A stretch of DNA of 64,000 bases from Streptomyces sp. RKAG293 (GCF_023701745.1 NZ_JAJOZB010000001.1:1928501-1992500), one strand, 5' to 3'; positions 8,738-16,983 are shown, counted from the stretch's first letter. The notes: generated by a model from the letters alone, not told the origin. Program-made: numbers and translations.

Positions 8738-8772
8738 CGGTGCGGGCGGCGCGTTCAGCGCCGCCCGCACCG
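8738..8772. terminator. Bidirectional terminator between the CbiX-like and lactonase genes
   Basis: A perfect 15-bp inverted repeat (CGGTGCGGGCGGCGC at 8738-8752, its complement at 8758-8772) encloses the 5-base loop GTTCA. It lies 13 bases after one stop and 46 bases before the convergent one, so it can end both transcripts. Confidence 0.8.
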
Positions 8773-8818
8773 CTGTGTCCGCCGTCCCCCTACCGGGTTC
8801 AGCGCACCAGCACGCGGT

Positions 8819-9868
8819 TCAGCGCAGCAGCACGCAGGAGGCGGCCGGCACGTCCACCGAGCCGGCCTGCTTGGGGATGCCGGTCTCCTGGTCGATGTCG
8901 AACCAGGTCACGTCGCCGGACCGCTCGTTGGACGCGTACAGCCGGCGGCCGGACGGGTCGGCGGTGAGGTGCCGCGGCCAGTCCCCGCCGCAGGGCACGG
9001 TGTCCAGCAGCTCCATCCGGTCCCCCGACTCGTCGAGGGAGAGCACCGCGATGCTGTTGTGGCCGCGGTTGGCCGCCCAGGCGAACCGGCCGTCGGATGA
9101 GACGACCAGTTCCGACGGGTAGTTGGGGTTCTCCGGGCCCGCCGCGCCCTCGGGCAGTACCGACACCTCGGTCACCGGCCGCAGCGATCCGGCCGCCGCG
9201 TCCCACCGGCAGACGGTGACGACGGACCGCAGCTCGTTCATGACGTACGCCCGGTCACCGCGCGGGTGGAAGGTCATATGGCGCGGTCCGACCCCGGAGC
9301 GCAGCCCGAGCTCCCGCTCGATCTCCAGCTCGCCGGTGGCCGTGTCGAGCTCGCACACCCGCACCGAGTCGGTGCCGAGGTCGACGCTGAGCAGCCAGCG
9401 ACCCGAGGGGTCCGGCAGGACCATATGGGCGTGCGGGCCCCTCTGGCGCTTCTTGTCCGGCCCGTCGCCCTCGTGCTCCAGCACGCTGCGCACCGCGCCG
9501 AGCCCGCCGCCGGCCGCGTCGAGGCCCAGCACGCTGACGCTGCCCGACGTGTAGTTGGCGGTGACCAGGTGCCCCCCGTGCAGGCACAGGTGGGTGGGCG
9601 CGCTGCCGCGTACGGGCACCGTGCCGCCCAGCTGGCGCGGCGCGGCGGGGTCCGCCAGCGAGAAGGCCGCGGCGCCGCCCTCGGACGTCTCGCTCACCGT
9701 GTACAGCACCTCGCGGTCGGCGGAGAGCGCCAGGAAGGACGGGTCGGCCACCTCCGCCGCCGACCCCAGCACGGTGAGCACACCGGTCCCTGGGTCGACG
9801 GTGGCCGTGGTGAGGCCGCGTCCGCCCGCCGAGGTGAATGATCCGATGTATGCGTGCGCGGCCACCAC
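8819..9868 (-). CDS. Lactonase family protein (seven-bladed propeller, Pgl-like)
   Basis: This 349-residue protein belongs to the YbhE/Pgl-type lactonase family, whose founding member hydrolyses 6-phosphogluconolactone. It starts AHAYIGSFTSAGGRGLTTAT and carries the family's recurring blades, with GPHAHMVLPDPSGRWLLSVD, GVGPRHMTFHPRGDRAYVMN, NYPSELVVSSDGRFAWAANR and WPRHLTADPSGRRLYASNER. There is no export signal. The GTG start (two GTG codons in tandem) follows AGGAG. It lies 72 bases downstream of the NO synthase on the same strand, so read-through is possible, but a functional link is not evident. Confidence 0.85.
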   Translation of the reverse strand: MVAAHAYIGSFTSAGGRGLTTATVDPGTGVLTVLGSAAEVADPSFLALSADREVLYTVSETSEGGAAAFSLADPAAPRQLGGTVPVRGSAPTHLCLHGGHLVTANYTSGSVSVLGLDAAGGGLGAVRSVLEHEGDGPDKKRQRGPHAHMVLPDPSGRWLLSVDLGTDSVRVCELDTATGELEIERELGLRSGVGPRHMTFHPRGDRAYVMNELRSVVTVCRWDAAAGSLRPVTEVSVLPEGAAGPENPNYPSELVVSSDGRFAWAANRGHNSIAVLSLDESGDRMELLDTVPCGGDWPRHLTADPSGRRLYASNERSGDVTWFDIDQETGIPKQAGSVDVPAASCVLLR

Positions 9869-9940
9869 TTGCTCCTGTCACTCCTGCAACGTGTGCTGCG
9901 GTGACATTAGTGGTCGGCGCGGCCGGCCGCACGGCCGGGG

Positions 9941-11227
9941 CTACACGTGGACCGATCCGGGACACGTGCCCTGGCCCGTACGGGGCTCCGTGCGAGGCTC
10001 GGTGCGGGGCTCCGTCCGGGGCTCCGTGCGGGGTGCGGCGGAGCGGTGCACATAGGCCGGGGTGCGGTCGCCCGTTTCGTAGTAGCGGTGGAACACCTCG
10101 GTGGCCGAGCCGGAGATCGGCGGCACGATCCACGACCAGTCGGCCGGCACGCTGCGCCCCTTGCGCTCCTCACGGTCGACGTGGGTGAGGAAGCGGCGGG
10201 ACTCGGTGTGGTGGTCGGTGACGGTGGCGCCGGCCCGGTCGAACGAGTGCAGGACGGCCCGGTTGAGTTCGACCAGGGCGCGGTCCTTCCACAGCGTCCG
10301 GTCGCTGCTGGTGTCCAGGCCCAGCCGCCGGGCGAACCGCGGCAGCAGGTCGTAGCGGTCGGTGTCGGCGAGGTTGCGGGCGCCGATCTCGGTGCCCATG
10401 TACCAGCCGTTGAACGGCGCGGCCGGGTAGCGGATCCCGCCGATCTCCAGGCTCATGTCGGAGATCGCCGGAACGGCGTGCCAGCGCAGTCCCCACTCGG
10501 CGAGCCACTCCAGCTCCGGGTGGACGATCGGCACCTCGAACAGCGCGTCGGCCGGAAGGGTGAACCAGCACGGCTCCTCGCCGCGGCCCTGGACGATCAG
10601 CGGCAGGACGTCGAACGCGGTGCCCGGTCCGCGCGGCCAGCCCAGCCGCTCGGCCGCCTCGGTGATGCCGGTGTTGCGCGGATCCCCCGTCACCACGCCG
10701 TCCGCGTCCCGGTAGCCGGCGTACCTGATCAGCTGCTCGTTGTGGATCCGCGGTCCCGGCACGCCGGGTGCGTCGGGGGCGAAGACGGTGATGACCGGGC
10801 GGATCCGTCCGCCGTTGGCCGCCGCACGCAGATGGGCCGCCGACTCCTCGGCGATGCCTGCGGCGTCGGAGATCCGGCGCCGGTCACGGATGTGCAGGGA
10901 GTTCCAGTACAGCCGCCCTATGCAGCGGTTGTTGTTGCGCCAGGCGACCCGCGCGCCGAAGACCAGTTCCTGTCTGGTGTGCCGGTAGGTGCCGGTGGCG
11001 TCGATCTCGGCCCGCACCCGTGTCAGACGCGCTGCGAGGGCGCCGGGGTCGGCCTCCTCACAGTGCAGCTGCCGCAGGAACTCCCTGGCCAGCGGCCAGA
11101 CCTCGGCCTGCGCCTCCCGCTGCTCCGGTCCCACCGGGCGGGCCGCCGGGCGCCCGACCGGCACCTCCGCCCCCACCGTCCGTTCCTGATGCGCCCTCAC
11201 GTCGGTCCGTCGCAGAAAGTTCAGCAC
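9941..11227 (-). CDS. nos: Bacterial nitric oxide synthase, oxygenase domain
   Basis: This 428-residue protein is a stand-alone NOS oxygenase that would make NO and citrulline from arginine with heme, a pterin and a borrowed reductase. The proximal heme Cys is in WRNNNRCIGRLYWNSLHIRD. The arginine-binding segment PFNGWYMGTEIGARNL with its Glu is intact, as are EVPIVHPELEWLAEWGLRWH and the C-terminal SWIVPPISGS. There is no reductase domain, as usual in bacteria. GTG at 11227 is chosen because GGGGAG lies 8 bases upstream; an in-frame ATG 13 codons earlier lacks this. The C terminus ends in a tandem RTEP repeat not expected in the family. No thaxtomin-type genes are nearby. Confidence 0.93.
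   Translation of the reverse strand: MLNFLRRTDVRAHQERTVGAEVPVGRPAARPVGPEQREAQAEVWPLAREFLRQLHCEEADPGALAARLTRVRAEIDATGTYRHTRQELVFGARVAWRNNNRCIGRLYWNSLHIRDRRRISDAAGIAEESAAHLRAAANGGRIRPVITVFAPDAPGVPGPRIHNEQLIRYAGYRDADGVVTGDPRNTGITEAAERLGWPRGPGTAFDVLPLIVQGRGEEPCWFTLPADALFEVPIVHPELEWLAEWGLRWHAVPAISDMSLEIGGIRYPAAPFNGWYMGTEIGARNLADTDRYDLLPRFARRLGLDTSSDRTLWKDRALVELNRAVLHSFDRAGATVTDHHTESRRFLTHVDREERKGRSVPADWSWIVPPISGSATEVFHRYYETGDRTPAYVHRSAAPRTEPRTEPRTEPRTEPRTGQGTCPGSVHV
9980..10032. repeat. 12-bp tandem repeat encoding RTEP units in the NOS tail
   Basis: About four copies of a 12-base unit close to GGGCTCCGTGCG encode the RTEP-RTEP-RTEP-RTEP tail of the NO synthase. The copies differ by single bases. 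The repeat is in frame, so copy-number change would only lengthen or shorten the tail. Confidence 0.7.
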
Positions 11228-11382
11228 GCCGCGCACTCCCCAAGATGTTCGGCTCCCGGACCGCATCCCGCTGCGGCCCGCGGAATTCCGATGCGCAGGG
11301 TCCTACCCGTGGAGCGGCTGATCCATCCTGTTCGTGGTCGATGCACATGCCTCAGACATGGTCCGCGTGTCCACGTCGCAGC

Positions 11383-12921
11383 TCAGGCGGCCAAAAGGGC
11401 GCGTGGAGTCGCGTGCAGGGGTGCGACCAGTTCGGCGAGCGCCCCCTCCAGTGCGTGCAGGTGCGCCAGCGCGTGTTCCGCGTGCGGGTGCTCGCTGTGC
11501 GGGCGCTCGGCGTGCGGGTGCTCGGCGGCCTCCGCGACCGCGGTCAGCCTTGCCGGGACGTGCGGGGCACCGGGCGACACGAGCCGGTGGACGGCTTCCT
11601 CGACGCGGCGGCAGGCGGCGAGCAGCCGCTCGTCGTGGCCCGCGTCCGGGTCGGCCACCACGGCGGCGAGGCGGTGGACCCGGTCCGCGCACTCGTCGAG
11701 CAGCGCGAGCACCTGCCGCGCCCGCGCCCGGCGGGCCCGCAGCGGGCTGAACGGGTGGACGAGCGGGGCGACGGTGGTCCTGACCCTGCCGAGCACGAGG
11801 TCGAGCTCCTTCGCGCGCTGCGCGAGGTCCTCGCCGGGGCCGCCTGCCAGATGGTGCGCGGCCTGGGTGGTGAAGTCGCGCACGCCGTGCAGCGCGCGCT
11901 GGATCCAGGCGTCGGTGGCGGCGTGCGTGCTGATCGGCAGGACGACGACCACGGCCAGTGCCGCGCCGAGCGCCCCGACGGCGGTCTCCTCCAGCCGCAG
12001 CCACAGCAGGCCCGGGTGGAGGATGCCCAGCAGCCCGTAGAGCGAGCCCGCCATGACGGTCACGAAGAACATCATCCAGCTGTACGACACGGGCGCGGTG
12101 TAGAAGATCCCGAAGACGCAGATCCCGACGAGCAGCGCGGTCGGCGCCCCCGCGCCGTGCAGCGGCAGGGCCAGCGCGAGTCCGGCGGCGATGCCCGTCA
12201 CGGTGCCGAGCACCCGGCGGAAACCGCGGACCAGCGTCTCTCCCCGGTGGGCGGTGTTCACGAAGATCCACCACGCGGTGCCGACCGCCCAGTACCAGCG
12301 GTCCTCGGAGAGCGCCTGCCCGAGCGCCAGGGCGCAGCCGGAAGCGGCGGCGGCCTGGAACGCCTGGCGGGTGGTGATCCTGCGCAGTCCGCGCGCCTGC
12401 GGCAGCGCGACGACGGCCGGCGGGGCGGCCCGGCGCTCGTAGCACCAGACGCCGAAGCGGACGAGCGCGGCGGAGCCGAGGCCCAGGCCGACGGCGCCGC
12501 ACAGCTCGGGGAGCGCGGACGGGACGGCGTGCAGGAACTGGGAGATGAAGAACATCATGAACGCGAACACGCCGAGCGCGTGCCCGCGCGGCCCCCAGCG
12601 GCGGGCGTAGACGCCGGCGAAGACCACGGCCAGGAAGACCGCGTCACGGGCGTACGGGACCGTGTGGAGGCACGCGGCGACCGCGAGGACCGGGAGTCCG
12701 ACCACGGGCATCAGGGCGGTGGTGACCGCCTGCTGGCCGACCCGGGCGTCCCCGACGACGAAGAGCGCCAGCAGCGCGGCGAGCCCGCCGCCCGCCACGG
12801 CGGGCATCGGCAGCCCGGCCAGCAGGGCGGAGGCGACCGCCAGCGCGATGCCCAGGACCGCGCGGGACGCGCTGCGCAGCCGCGCGAGTCCCGGATCCGG
12901 AGCGATGAACATCCTCTTCAC
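11383..12921 (-). CDS. FUSC family membrane transporter
   Basis: This 512-residue protein has the FUSC (fusaric acid resistance/aromatic acid exporter) layout: hydrophobic helices in the first 200 residues, a central soluble stretch including the conserved RWYWAVGTAWWIFVNTAHRG, a second helix bundle from about residue 240, and a cytoplasmic C-terminal helical domain rich in Ala/Arg/Leu. It probably exports organic acids or similar compounds; the substrate is unknown. The very C terminus contains a His/Glu/Pro-rich run (HPHAERPHSEHPHAEHALA). The GTG start is divergent from the Lrp gene, which is the natural candidate regulator. Confidence 0.85.
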   Translation of the reverse strand: MKRMFIAPDPGLARLRSASRAVLGIALAVASALLAGLPMPAVAGGGLAALLALFVVGDARVGQQAVTTALMPVVGLPVLAVAACLHTVPYARDAVFLAVVFAGVYARRWGPRGHALGVFAFMMFFISQFLHAVPSALPELCGAVGLGLGSAALVRFGVWCYERRAAPPAVVALPQARGLRRITTRQAFQAAAASGCALALGQALSEDRWYWAVGTAWWIFVNTAHRGETLVRGFRRVLGTVTGIAAGLALALPLHGAGAPTALLVGICVFGIFYTAPVSYSWMMFFVTVMAGSLYGLLGILHPGLLWLRLEETAVGALGAALAVVVVLPISTHAATDAWIQRALHGVRDFTTQAAHHLAGGPGEDLAQRAKELDLVLGRVRTTVAPLVHPFSPLRARRARARQVLALLDECADRVHRLAAVVADPDAGHDERLLAACRRVEEAVHRLVSPGAPHVPARLTAVAEAAEHPHAERPHSEHPHAEHALAHLHALEGALAELVAPLHATPRALLAA

Positions 12922-13041
12922 GTCGGTGGTCCCCGCCCCTTGTTCGGCTTGTTCGGCATCGGTCGATCTGCGGACATGGCAAAGGCGCTGCGGAGGACCG
13001 CAACGCCATCGTCACGCCAAGGAAAGCATCACCAGGGGCAA

Positions 13042-13073
13042 TGGCTCAAACGAGCCAGCTGATGGTGAGCCAT
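13042..13073. promoter_or_regulatory. Likely Lrp operator between FUSC and Lrp genes
   Basis: TGGCTC-aaac-GAGCCA at 13042-13057 is a perfect 6-bp dyad, and a third half-site GAGCCA recurs at 13067-13072, 15 bases after the second. It lies in the 201-bp divergent intergenic region. Lrp/AsnC proteins often bind repeated half-sites there and control the divergent transporter gene, so this is the best operator candidate. Confidence 0.55.
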
Positions 13074-13122
13074 TGGTACAGTGATGAGCCTCGATGATCG
13101 ACCAGAAGGAGACCAGTGGCCC

Positions 13123-13628
13123 ATGGCCGTCGACGCGCTGGACGCCCGCATCCTGCGGCTGATGCTGGAACAGCCGCGCACCAGCGTGCGGGAGTACGCC
13201 CGCGTCCTGGGCGTGGCCCGCGGCACGCTCCAGGCCCGGATCGACCGGCTGGAGCGCGACGGGGTGATCACCGGCTTCGGCCCGCGGCTGTCACCCGCCG
13301 CGCTCGGCCATCCGGTGCTGGCCTTCGTCCACATCGAGGTGACCCAGGGGCACCTCGACGATGTCGGTGAGGCGCTGGCCGCGGTGCCCGAGATCATCGA
13401 GGCGGTCTCGGTCACCGGCGGCGGTGACCTGCTGACCCGCGTCGTCGCGCGCGACAACGCGCATCTGGAGGACGTCGTCCAGCGGCTGATCAGCACCCCG
13501 GGCGTGGTCCGTACCCGGACCGAGGTGGCGCTGCGCGAGCGCGTGCCGCACCGGGTGCTGCCGCTGGTCGAGGCGGTGGGACGGAGCGCCGAGGGCCGGG
13601 GCGGAGCGCCGCGGACCGGGCACCGTGA
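13123..13628 (+). CDS. Lrp/AsnC family regulator, abnormal 3' end
   Basis: The first 155 or so residues form a normal Lrp protein: helix-turn-helix (LDARILRLMLEQPRTSVREY, then ARVLGVARGTLQARIDRLER) and an effector-binding domain (VLAFVHIEVTQGHLDDVGEA to VVRTRTEVALRERVPHRVLP). ATG at 13123 has AAGGAG at 13106-13111. The usual stop is missing: after LVEAVGRSAEGR the frame stays open to 14424, antisense to the whole DJ-1 gene, giving an implausible 433-residue product. A TGA at 13626-13628 in the +2 frame ends the gene if one base has been gained or lost near 13590-13620; the end given here assumes that. The regulator probably controls the divergent FUSC gene. Confidence 0.7.
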
Positions 13629-13790
13629 TCGCTCGGCCTGTCGGCGCCGGTGGAGTTGCTGGACAGCAAGGACCGGCCCCATCCGCGCCTGGCCGCCACC
13701 GCGACCGCGACCGCGGTCTTCCCGCGGATGCGCGAGATCATGGAGCTCCGCACGCGGCCGTGCGGCGGCCCCGCGCGTCCTACCGGTTGA
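13629..13790 (+). pseudogene. Possible gene fragment after the Lrp gene
   Basis: Between the Lrp gene and the convergent DJ-1 gene, one frame reads SLGLSAPVELLDSKDRPHPR followed by LAATATATAVFPRMREIMEL and stops at 13788-13790. It looks like natural protein sequence but has no start codon of its own with a ribosome site, and I do not recognise the family. It may be the 3' remnant of a deleted gene, which would also explain the lost Lrp stop. Chance coding in GC-rich DNA cannot be excluded. Confidence 0.3.
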
Positions 13791-14412
13791 GGCCCGCCGC
13801 GATGAGGTCCTTGGCGGCCTGCGGCGCCTTCTCGGGCGAGCCGGCGTCGAAGGGCGGCTGCGGGTCGTACTCGATCATCAGCTGGATCGCCTCGGCGGTG
13901 GTCCGGCCGGCGATCCGCCCGACGAGCGCGAGGGCCATGTCGATCCCCGAGGATACCCCGGCGGAGGTCACGATCCGCTGCTCGTCGTGGAACACCACCC
14001 GCTCCCCGGTGTAGACGGCGCCGAGCTCGTTCAGATCCTCCGCAGCGCTCCAGTGGGAGGCCGCGGTGAGACCGTCCAGCAGTCCCGCCGCCGCGAGCGC
14101 CAGCGATCCGGTGCAGACCGAGGTGGTCCAGGTGGTCGTCGCGTGCATCCGCCGGACCCAGTCGAGCAGGCCGGGGTCGGTCAGGAAGTCCCGGACGCCC
14201 CGCCCGCCCGGCACCACCAGTACGTCGCAGGCAGTGATCTCGCCGAACGCCGCGTCGGCGGTCAGGGCGAGGGTCTTGGCGCTGTCCCTGACCGGCCCCG
14301 CCGTCTCGGCGGCGAACACCGTCTCCGCTCCGGGCAGCATCTTGAGCACCTCGTACGGGCCCACGGCGTCCAGTGCGGTGAACCCGTCGAACAGCGGAAT
14401 GACGATGCGCAT
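13780..14412 (-). CDS. DJ-1/PfpI family protein (isonitrile-hydratase-like)
   Basis: This 210-residue protein has the DJ-1/PfpI glutamine-amidotransferase-like fold. It opens MRIVIPLFDGFTALDAVGPY, with the conserved Asp/Glu region, and has the nucleophile elbow TSVCTGSLALAAAGLLDG around Cys 113. The downstream SHWSAAEDLNELGAVY matches the subgroup that includes isonitrile hydratase and the amidase-like half of GlxA proteins. The substrate is unknown. It lies 12 bases after the GlxA-type regulator on the same strand, so the pair forms an operon, with the regulator probably sensing the same type of compound. Confidence 0.88.
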   Translation of the reverse strand: MRIVIPLFDGFTALDAVGPYEVLKMLPGAETVFAAETAGPVRDSAKTLALTADAAFGEITACDVLVVPGGRGVRDFLTDPGLLDWVRRMHATTTWTTSVCTGSLALAAAGLLDGLTAASHWSAAEDLNELGAVYTGERVVFHDEQRIVTSAGVSSGIDMALALVGRIAGRTTAEAIQLMIEYDPQPPFDAGSPEKAPQAAKDLIAAGLNR

Positions 14413-14424
14413 GGCGACTCCTGA

Positions 14425-15390
14425 TCAGTTGGTGCCGAAGTGGCGGCGGTACTCGCCCGGGGTGACCCGGACGGTCCGCCGGAAGGTGCGGTGCATGGTC
14501 TCCACGGTGCCGAATCCACAGCGCTGGGCAACCGCACTGACCGTCGTGTCGGTGGTCTCCAGCAGCCGCCGGGCCGCCTCGACGCGGGCGGCCTCGACGT
14601 AAGCGGCGGGCGTCCGGCCGGTACCGGCCCGGAAGGCCCTGGTGAAGTTGCGCTCACTCATCCCGGCGCGGGCCGCCAGTACCGGGACCGCCAGGTCCGC
14701 GCCCAGATGGTCTGCGATCCAGTCCTGCACCGCGCGCAGCGGCGCCCTCGACGGGCGCTGGGCGGCGAGCTGGGTGCTGAACTGCGCCTGGCCGCCGGGC
14801 CGTTGCACGAACATGACGAGCTGCCGGGCGATGTCCCGGGCGAGGTCGGCGCCGTGGTCCCGCTCGACCATCGCCAGCGCCAGGTCGATGCCCGCGGTGA
14901 CCCCGGCCGAGGTCCAGACGTCGCCGTCCCTGACGAAGATCGGGTCGGGGTCGACGGTCACCTCCGGATACCGCTCGGCCAGTTCGGCGCAGCTGTTCCA
15001 GTGCGTGACGGCGCGCCGGCCGTTCAGCAGCCCGGCCGCGGCGAGCAGGAAGGCACCGCTGCAGACGGAGGCGACCCGGTCGGAACGCCGGGCGGCCGCG
15101 GTGAACCACCCGACGAACTCCGCGTCCTGGGCCGCCCGCCGCATACCGGGACCGCCGACGGCGACCAGCGTGCCGATCGGCCCCTCGCACGCGTCGAACG
15201 TCAGCGTCGGGGTGACGGCGAGCCCGCCGCTGGACGCGACCGGTCCCGGGGCGGCAGCGACGGTGTCGATCCGGTAGCCGGGTCCGCCCGGACTGTGCCG
15301 TCCGGCTTGCGAGAACACCTCGTGCGGCCCGGTCAGATCGAGGATCTGGAAATCCGGGGCGACGACGAAGACGATGCGTTGGCCGGTCAC
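14425..15390 (-). CDS. GlxA family transcriptional regulator (DJ-1 plus AraC domains)
   Basis: This 321-residue regulator has an N-terminal DJ-1/PfpI-like sensor (about residues 1-190; nucleophile region ASVCSGAFLLAAAGLLNGRR) and a C-terminal AraC DNA-binding domain (about 215-321), with two helix-turn-helix motifs including VPVLAARAGMSERNFTRAFR and VSAVAQRCGFGTVETMHRTF. GTG at 15390 starts the sensor domain (VTGQRIVFVVAPDFQILDLT). In-frame upstream sequence is low-complexity and is not thought to be translated. It precedes and is probably co-transcribed with the DJ-1 enzyme gene 12 bases downstream. Confidence 0.88.
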   Translation of the reverse strand: MTGQRIVFVVAPDFQILDLTGPHEVFSQAGRHSPGGPGYRIDTVAAAPGPVASSGGLAVTPTLTFDACEGPIGTLVAVGGPGMRRAAQDAEFVGWFTAAARRSDRVASVCSGAFLLAAAGLLNGRRAVTHWNSCAELAERYPEVTVDPDPIFVRDGDVWTSAGVTAGIDLALAMVERDHGADLARDIARQLVMFVQRPGGQAQFSTQLAAQRPSRAPLRAVQDWIADHLGADLAVPVLAARAGMSERNFTRAFRAGTGRTPAAYVEAARVEAARRLLETTDTTVSAVAQRCGFGTVETMHRTFRRTVRVTPGEYRRHFGTN

Positions 15391-15463
15391 CGGTTCATCG
15401 TCACCGCCCCGGAGGATGGCGGCAAGGACAGGGTTATGACGATTCCCGCCACCCCGAGTCGTG

Positions 15464-15497
15464 CGGCTTCCGCCGGACGCAGATCCGGCGGAAGCCG
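15464..15497 (-). terminator. Terminator after the second FprA gene
   Basis: A perfect 14-bp inverted repeat (CGGCTTCCGCCGGA at 15464-15477, complement at 15484-15497) with a 6-base loop lies 6 bases after the FprA stop, in the direction of transcription. It also shields the GlxA promoter region downstream. Confidence 0.8.
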
Positions 15498-15503
15498 GCA
15501 GGC

Positions 15504-16868
15504 CTACGCGCCGCTCGCGTCCAGCATCTCCGCACGCTCGACGATCTTCACGCGCTCGCGGCCCTGCGGCTCGCCCAGCGCCCGCTCCGCGGCGTCCAGC
15601 CGGTGCCAGCCCTCCCACGTGGTGAAGCGGACGTTCCGCTCGCCGAGGAACGCCTCCACGTCCTCCGGGGCGGGCGAGCCGGGCGTGTGCAGCCGGCCGT
15701 TCGCGAGGTCGTCCAGCAGGCTGGCGACCGTCTCGTTGGCGTCGCCCTTGGTGTGGCCGATCAGCCCCACGGGGCCGCGCCGGATCCAGCCGGTGACGTA
15801 GGTCGACCGCAGGTGCTCGCCGGTCTCCTCGATCACCCGGCCGCCCTGGTCGGGCACCGTGCCCGACGCGACGTCCCAGGGCAGCTTGGGCAGCTCGTCG
15901 GACAGGTACCCCACCGCACGGTAGACCGCGCTGACGTCCCAGTCCTTGAAGGTGCCGGTGCCCTTGACGTTGCCGGTGCCGTCGAGGGCGGTGCGCTCGG
16001 TGCGCAGCCCGACGACCTGGCCGTCCTCGCCGAGGATCTCGGCGGGCGACTCGAAGAAGTGCAGGAACAGCTTGTGCGGGCGGTCGCCGACGTCGCGGAT
16101 GGCCCAGTTCTCCAGGGTCTTCGCGACCATGTCGGCCTGCTTGTTGCCGCGCCGGGTCGCGATCGAGCCGTCGTCGTAGTCGATGTCCTCGGGGTCGACG
16201 ATGACCTCGATGTTCGGGGAGTGGTCCAGCTCCCGCAGCTCCATCGGGCTGAACTTCGCCTGCGCCGGACCGCGGCGGCCGAAGACATGGACCTCCAGGG
16301 CCTTGTTGGCCTTGAGTCCCTCGTGGACGTTCGGCGGGATCTCGGTCGGCAGCAGTTCGTCCGCGGTCTTGGCCAGGATGCGCGCCACGTCGAGCGCGAC
16401 GTTCCCGACCCCGAGGACGGCGACCTTCTCCGCCGTGAGCGGCCAGGTCCGCGGCACGTCCGGGTGCCCGTCGTACCAGGACACGAAGTCCGCCGCGCCG
16501 TACGAACCGTCGAGGTCGCTGCCGGCTATGTCGAGCGCCCGGTCCGCCGTCGCCCCGGTGGAGAAGATCACCGCGTCGTAGAAGGTCCGCAGATCGTCCA
16601 GGCTGATGTCACCCGGGTAGTCCACGTTCCCGAAGAGGCGGACCTGCGGCTTGTCGAGCACCTGGTGCAGGGCCGTGACGATGCCCTTGATCCGCGGGTG
16701 GTCGGGGGCGACGCCGTAACGGATCAGCCCGAACGGCGCCGGCATCCGCTCGAAGAGGTCGATGGACACACCGGGCGCGACGGCCGCCGGGGATTTCAGC
16801 AGCGCGTCGGCGGCATAGATCCCGGCGGGGCCGGCTCCGACGATTGCTACCCGCACAGGGCGAAGCAT
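15504..16868 (-). CDS. fprA: FprA-type ferredoxin/flavodoxin-NADP reductase
   Basis: This 454-residue FAD protein is an FprA homologue. It has the FAD motif VAIVGAGPAGIYAADALL, the NADP motif GVGNVALDVARILAKTADEL, the family signature GRRGPAQAKFSPMELRELDH and the C-terminal GWIRRGPVGLIGHTKGDANE. It moves electrons between NADPH and ferredoxins. An iron box 47 bases upstream of the ATG at 16868 predicts induction under iron limitation through a DmdR/IdeR repressor, which fits a role in supplying electrons for iron-siderophore reduction or iron-sulfur repair. A strong terminator follows. It is a paralogue of the gene at 861-2201, which has no such box. Confidence 0.9.
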   Translation of the reverse strand: MLRPVRVAIVGAGPAGIYAADALLKSPAAVAPGVSIDLFERMPAPFGLIRYGVAPDHPRIKGIVTALHQVLDKPQVRLFGNVDYPGDISLDDLRTFYDAVIFSTGATADRALDIAGSDLDGSYGAADFVSWYDGHPDVPRTWPLTAEKVAVLGVGNVALDVARILAKTADELLPTEIPPNVHEGLKANKALEVHVFGRRGPAQAKFSPMELRELDHSPNIEVIVDPEDIDYDDGSIATRRGNKQADMVAKTLENWAIRDVGDRPHKLFLHFFESPAEILGEDGQVVGLRTERTALDGTGNVKGTGTFKDWDVSAVYRAVGYLSDELPKLPWDVASGTVPDQGGRVIEETGEHLRSTYVTGWIRRGPVGLIGHTKGDANETVASLLDDLANGRLHTPGSPAPEDVEAFLGERNVRFTTWEGWHRLDAAERALGEPQGRERVKIVERAEMLDASGA

Positions 16869-16914
16869 GATCAGGTTCCCTTCGAGCGGTAACAGACGGA
16901 CTCGCCGGGAAGCC

Positions 16915-16933
16915 TAAACTAAGGCAAACCTAA
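16915..16933. promoter_or_regulatory. Iron box (DmdR/IdeR operator) upstream of fprA
   Basis: TAAACTAAGGCAAACCTAA matches 14 of 19 positions of the IdeR/DmdR consensus TTAGGTTAGGCTAACCTAA, with the right half GGCnAACCTAA nearly perfect. It lies 47 bases upstream of the fprA start, a normal position for iron repression. Confidence 0.65.
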
Positions 16934-16956
16934 GTTAGTAGCCGGGTCAGACCTAT

Positions 16957-16983
16957 GACCCCATAAGGCCACCTTATGGGGTC
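16957..16983. repeat. Perfect 12-bp inverted repeat at the edge of the defence island
   Basis: GACCCCATAAGG (16957-16968) and its complement CCTTATGGGGTC (16972-16983) enclose only CCA. With a two-base bulge the pairing extends outward through CTATG/CATAG. There is no T-run, so it is not an obvious intrinsic terminator. It sits between the iron box and the small gene at 17098 and could be an operator, a recombination site or a weak terminator for the island genes. Confidence 0.6.

Noticed and set aside
11020..13062. Long open frame (680 codons) on the plus strand opposite FUSC and NOS
   Set aside because: It is antisense to two recognised genes, consists of Arg/Gly/Ala/Pro-rich sequence without any family pattern, and results from GC-rich codon bias.
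13629..14424. Extension of the Lrp protein through the DJ-1 gene
   Set aside because: The extra 270 or so residues are antisense to an intact DJ-1 gene and have no natural sequence character; treated as loss of the stop codon.
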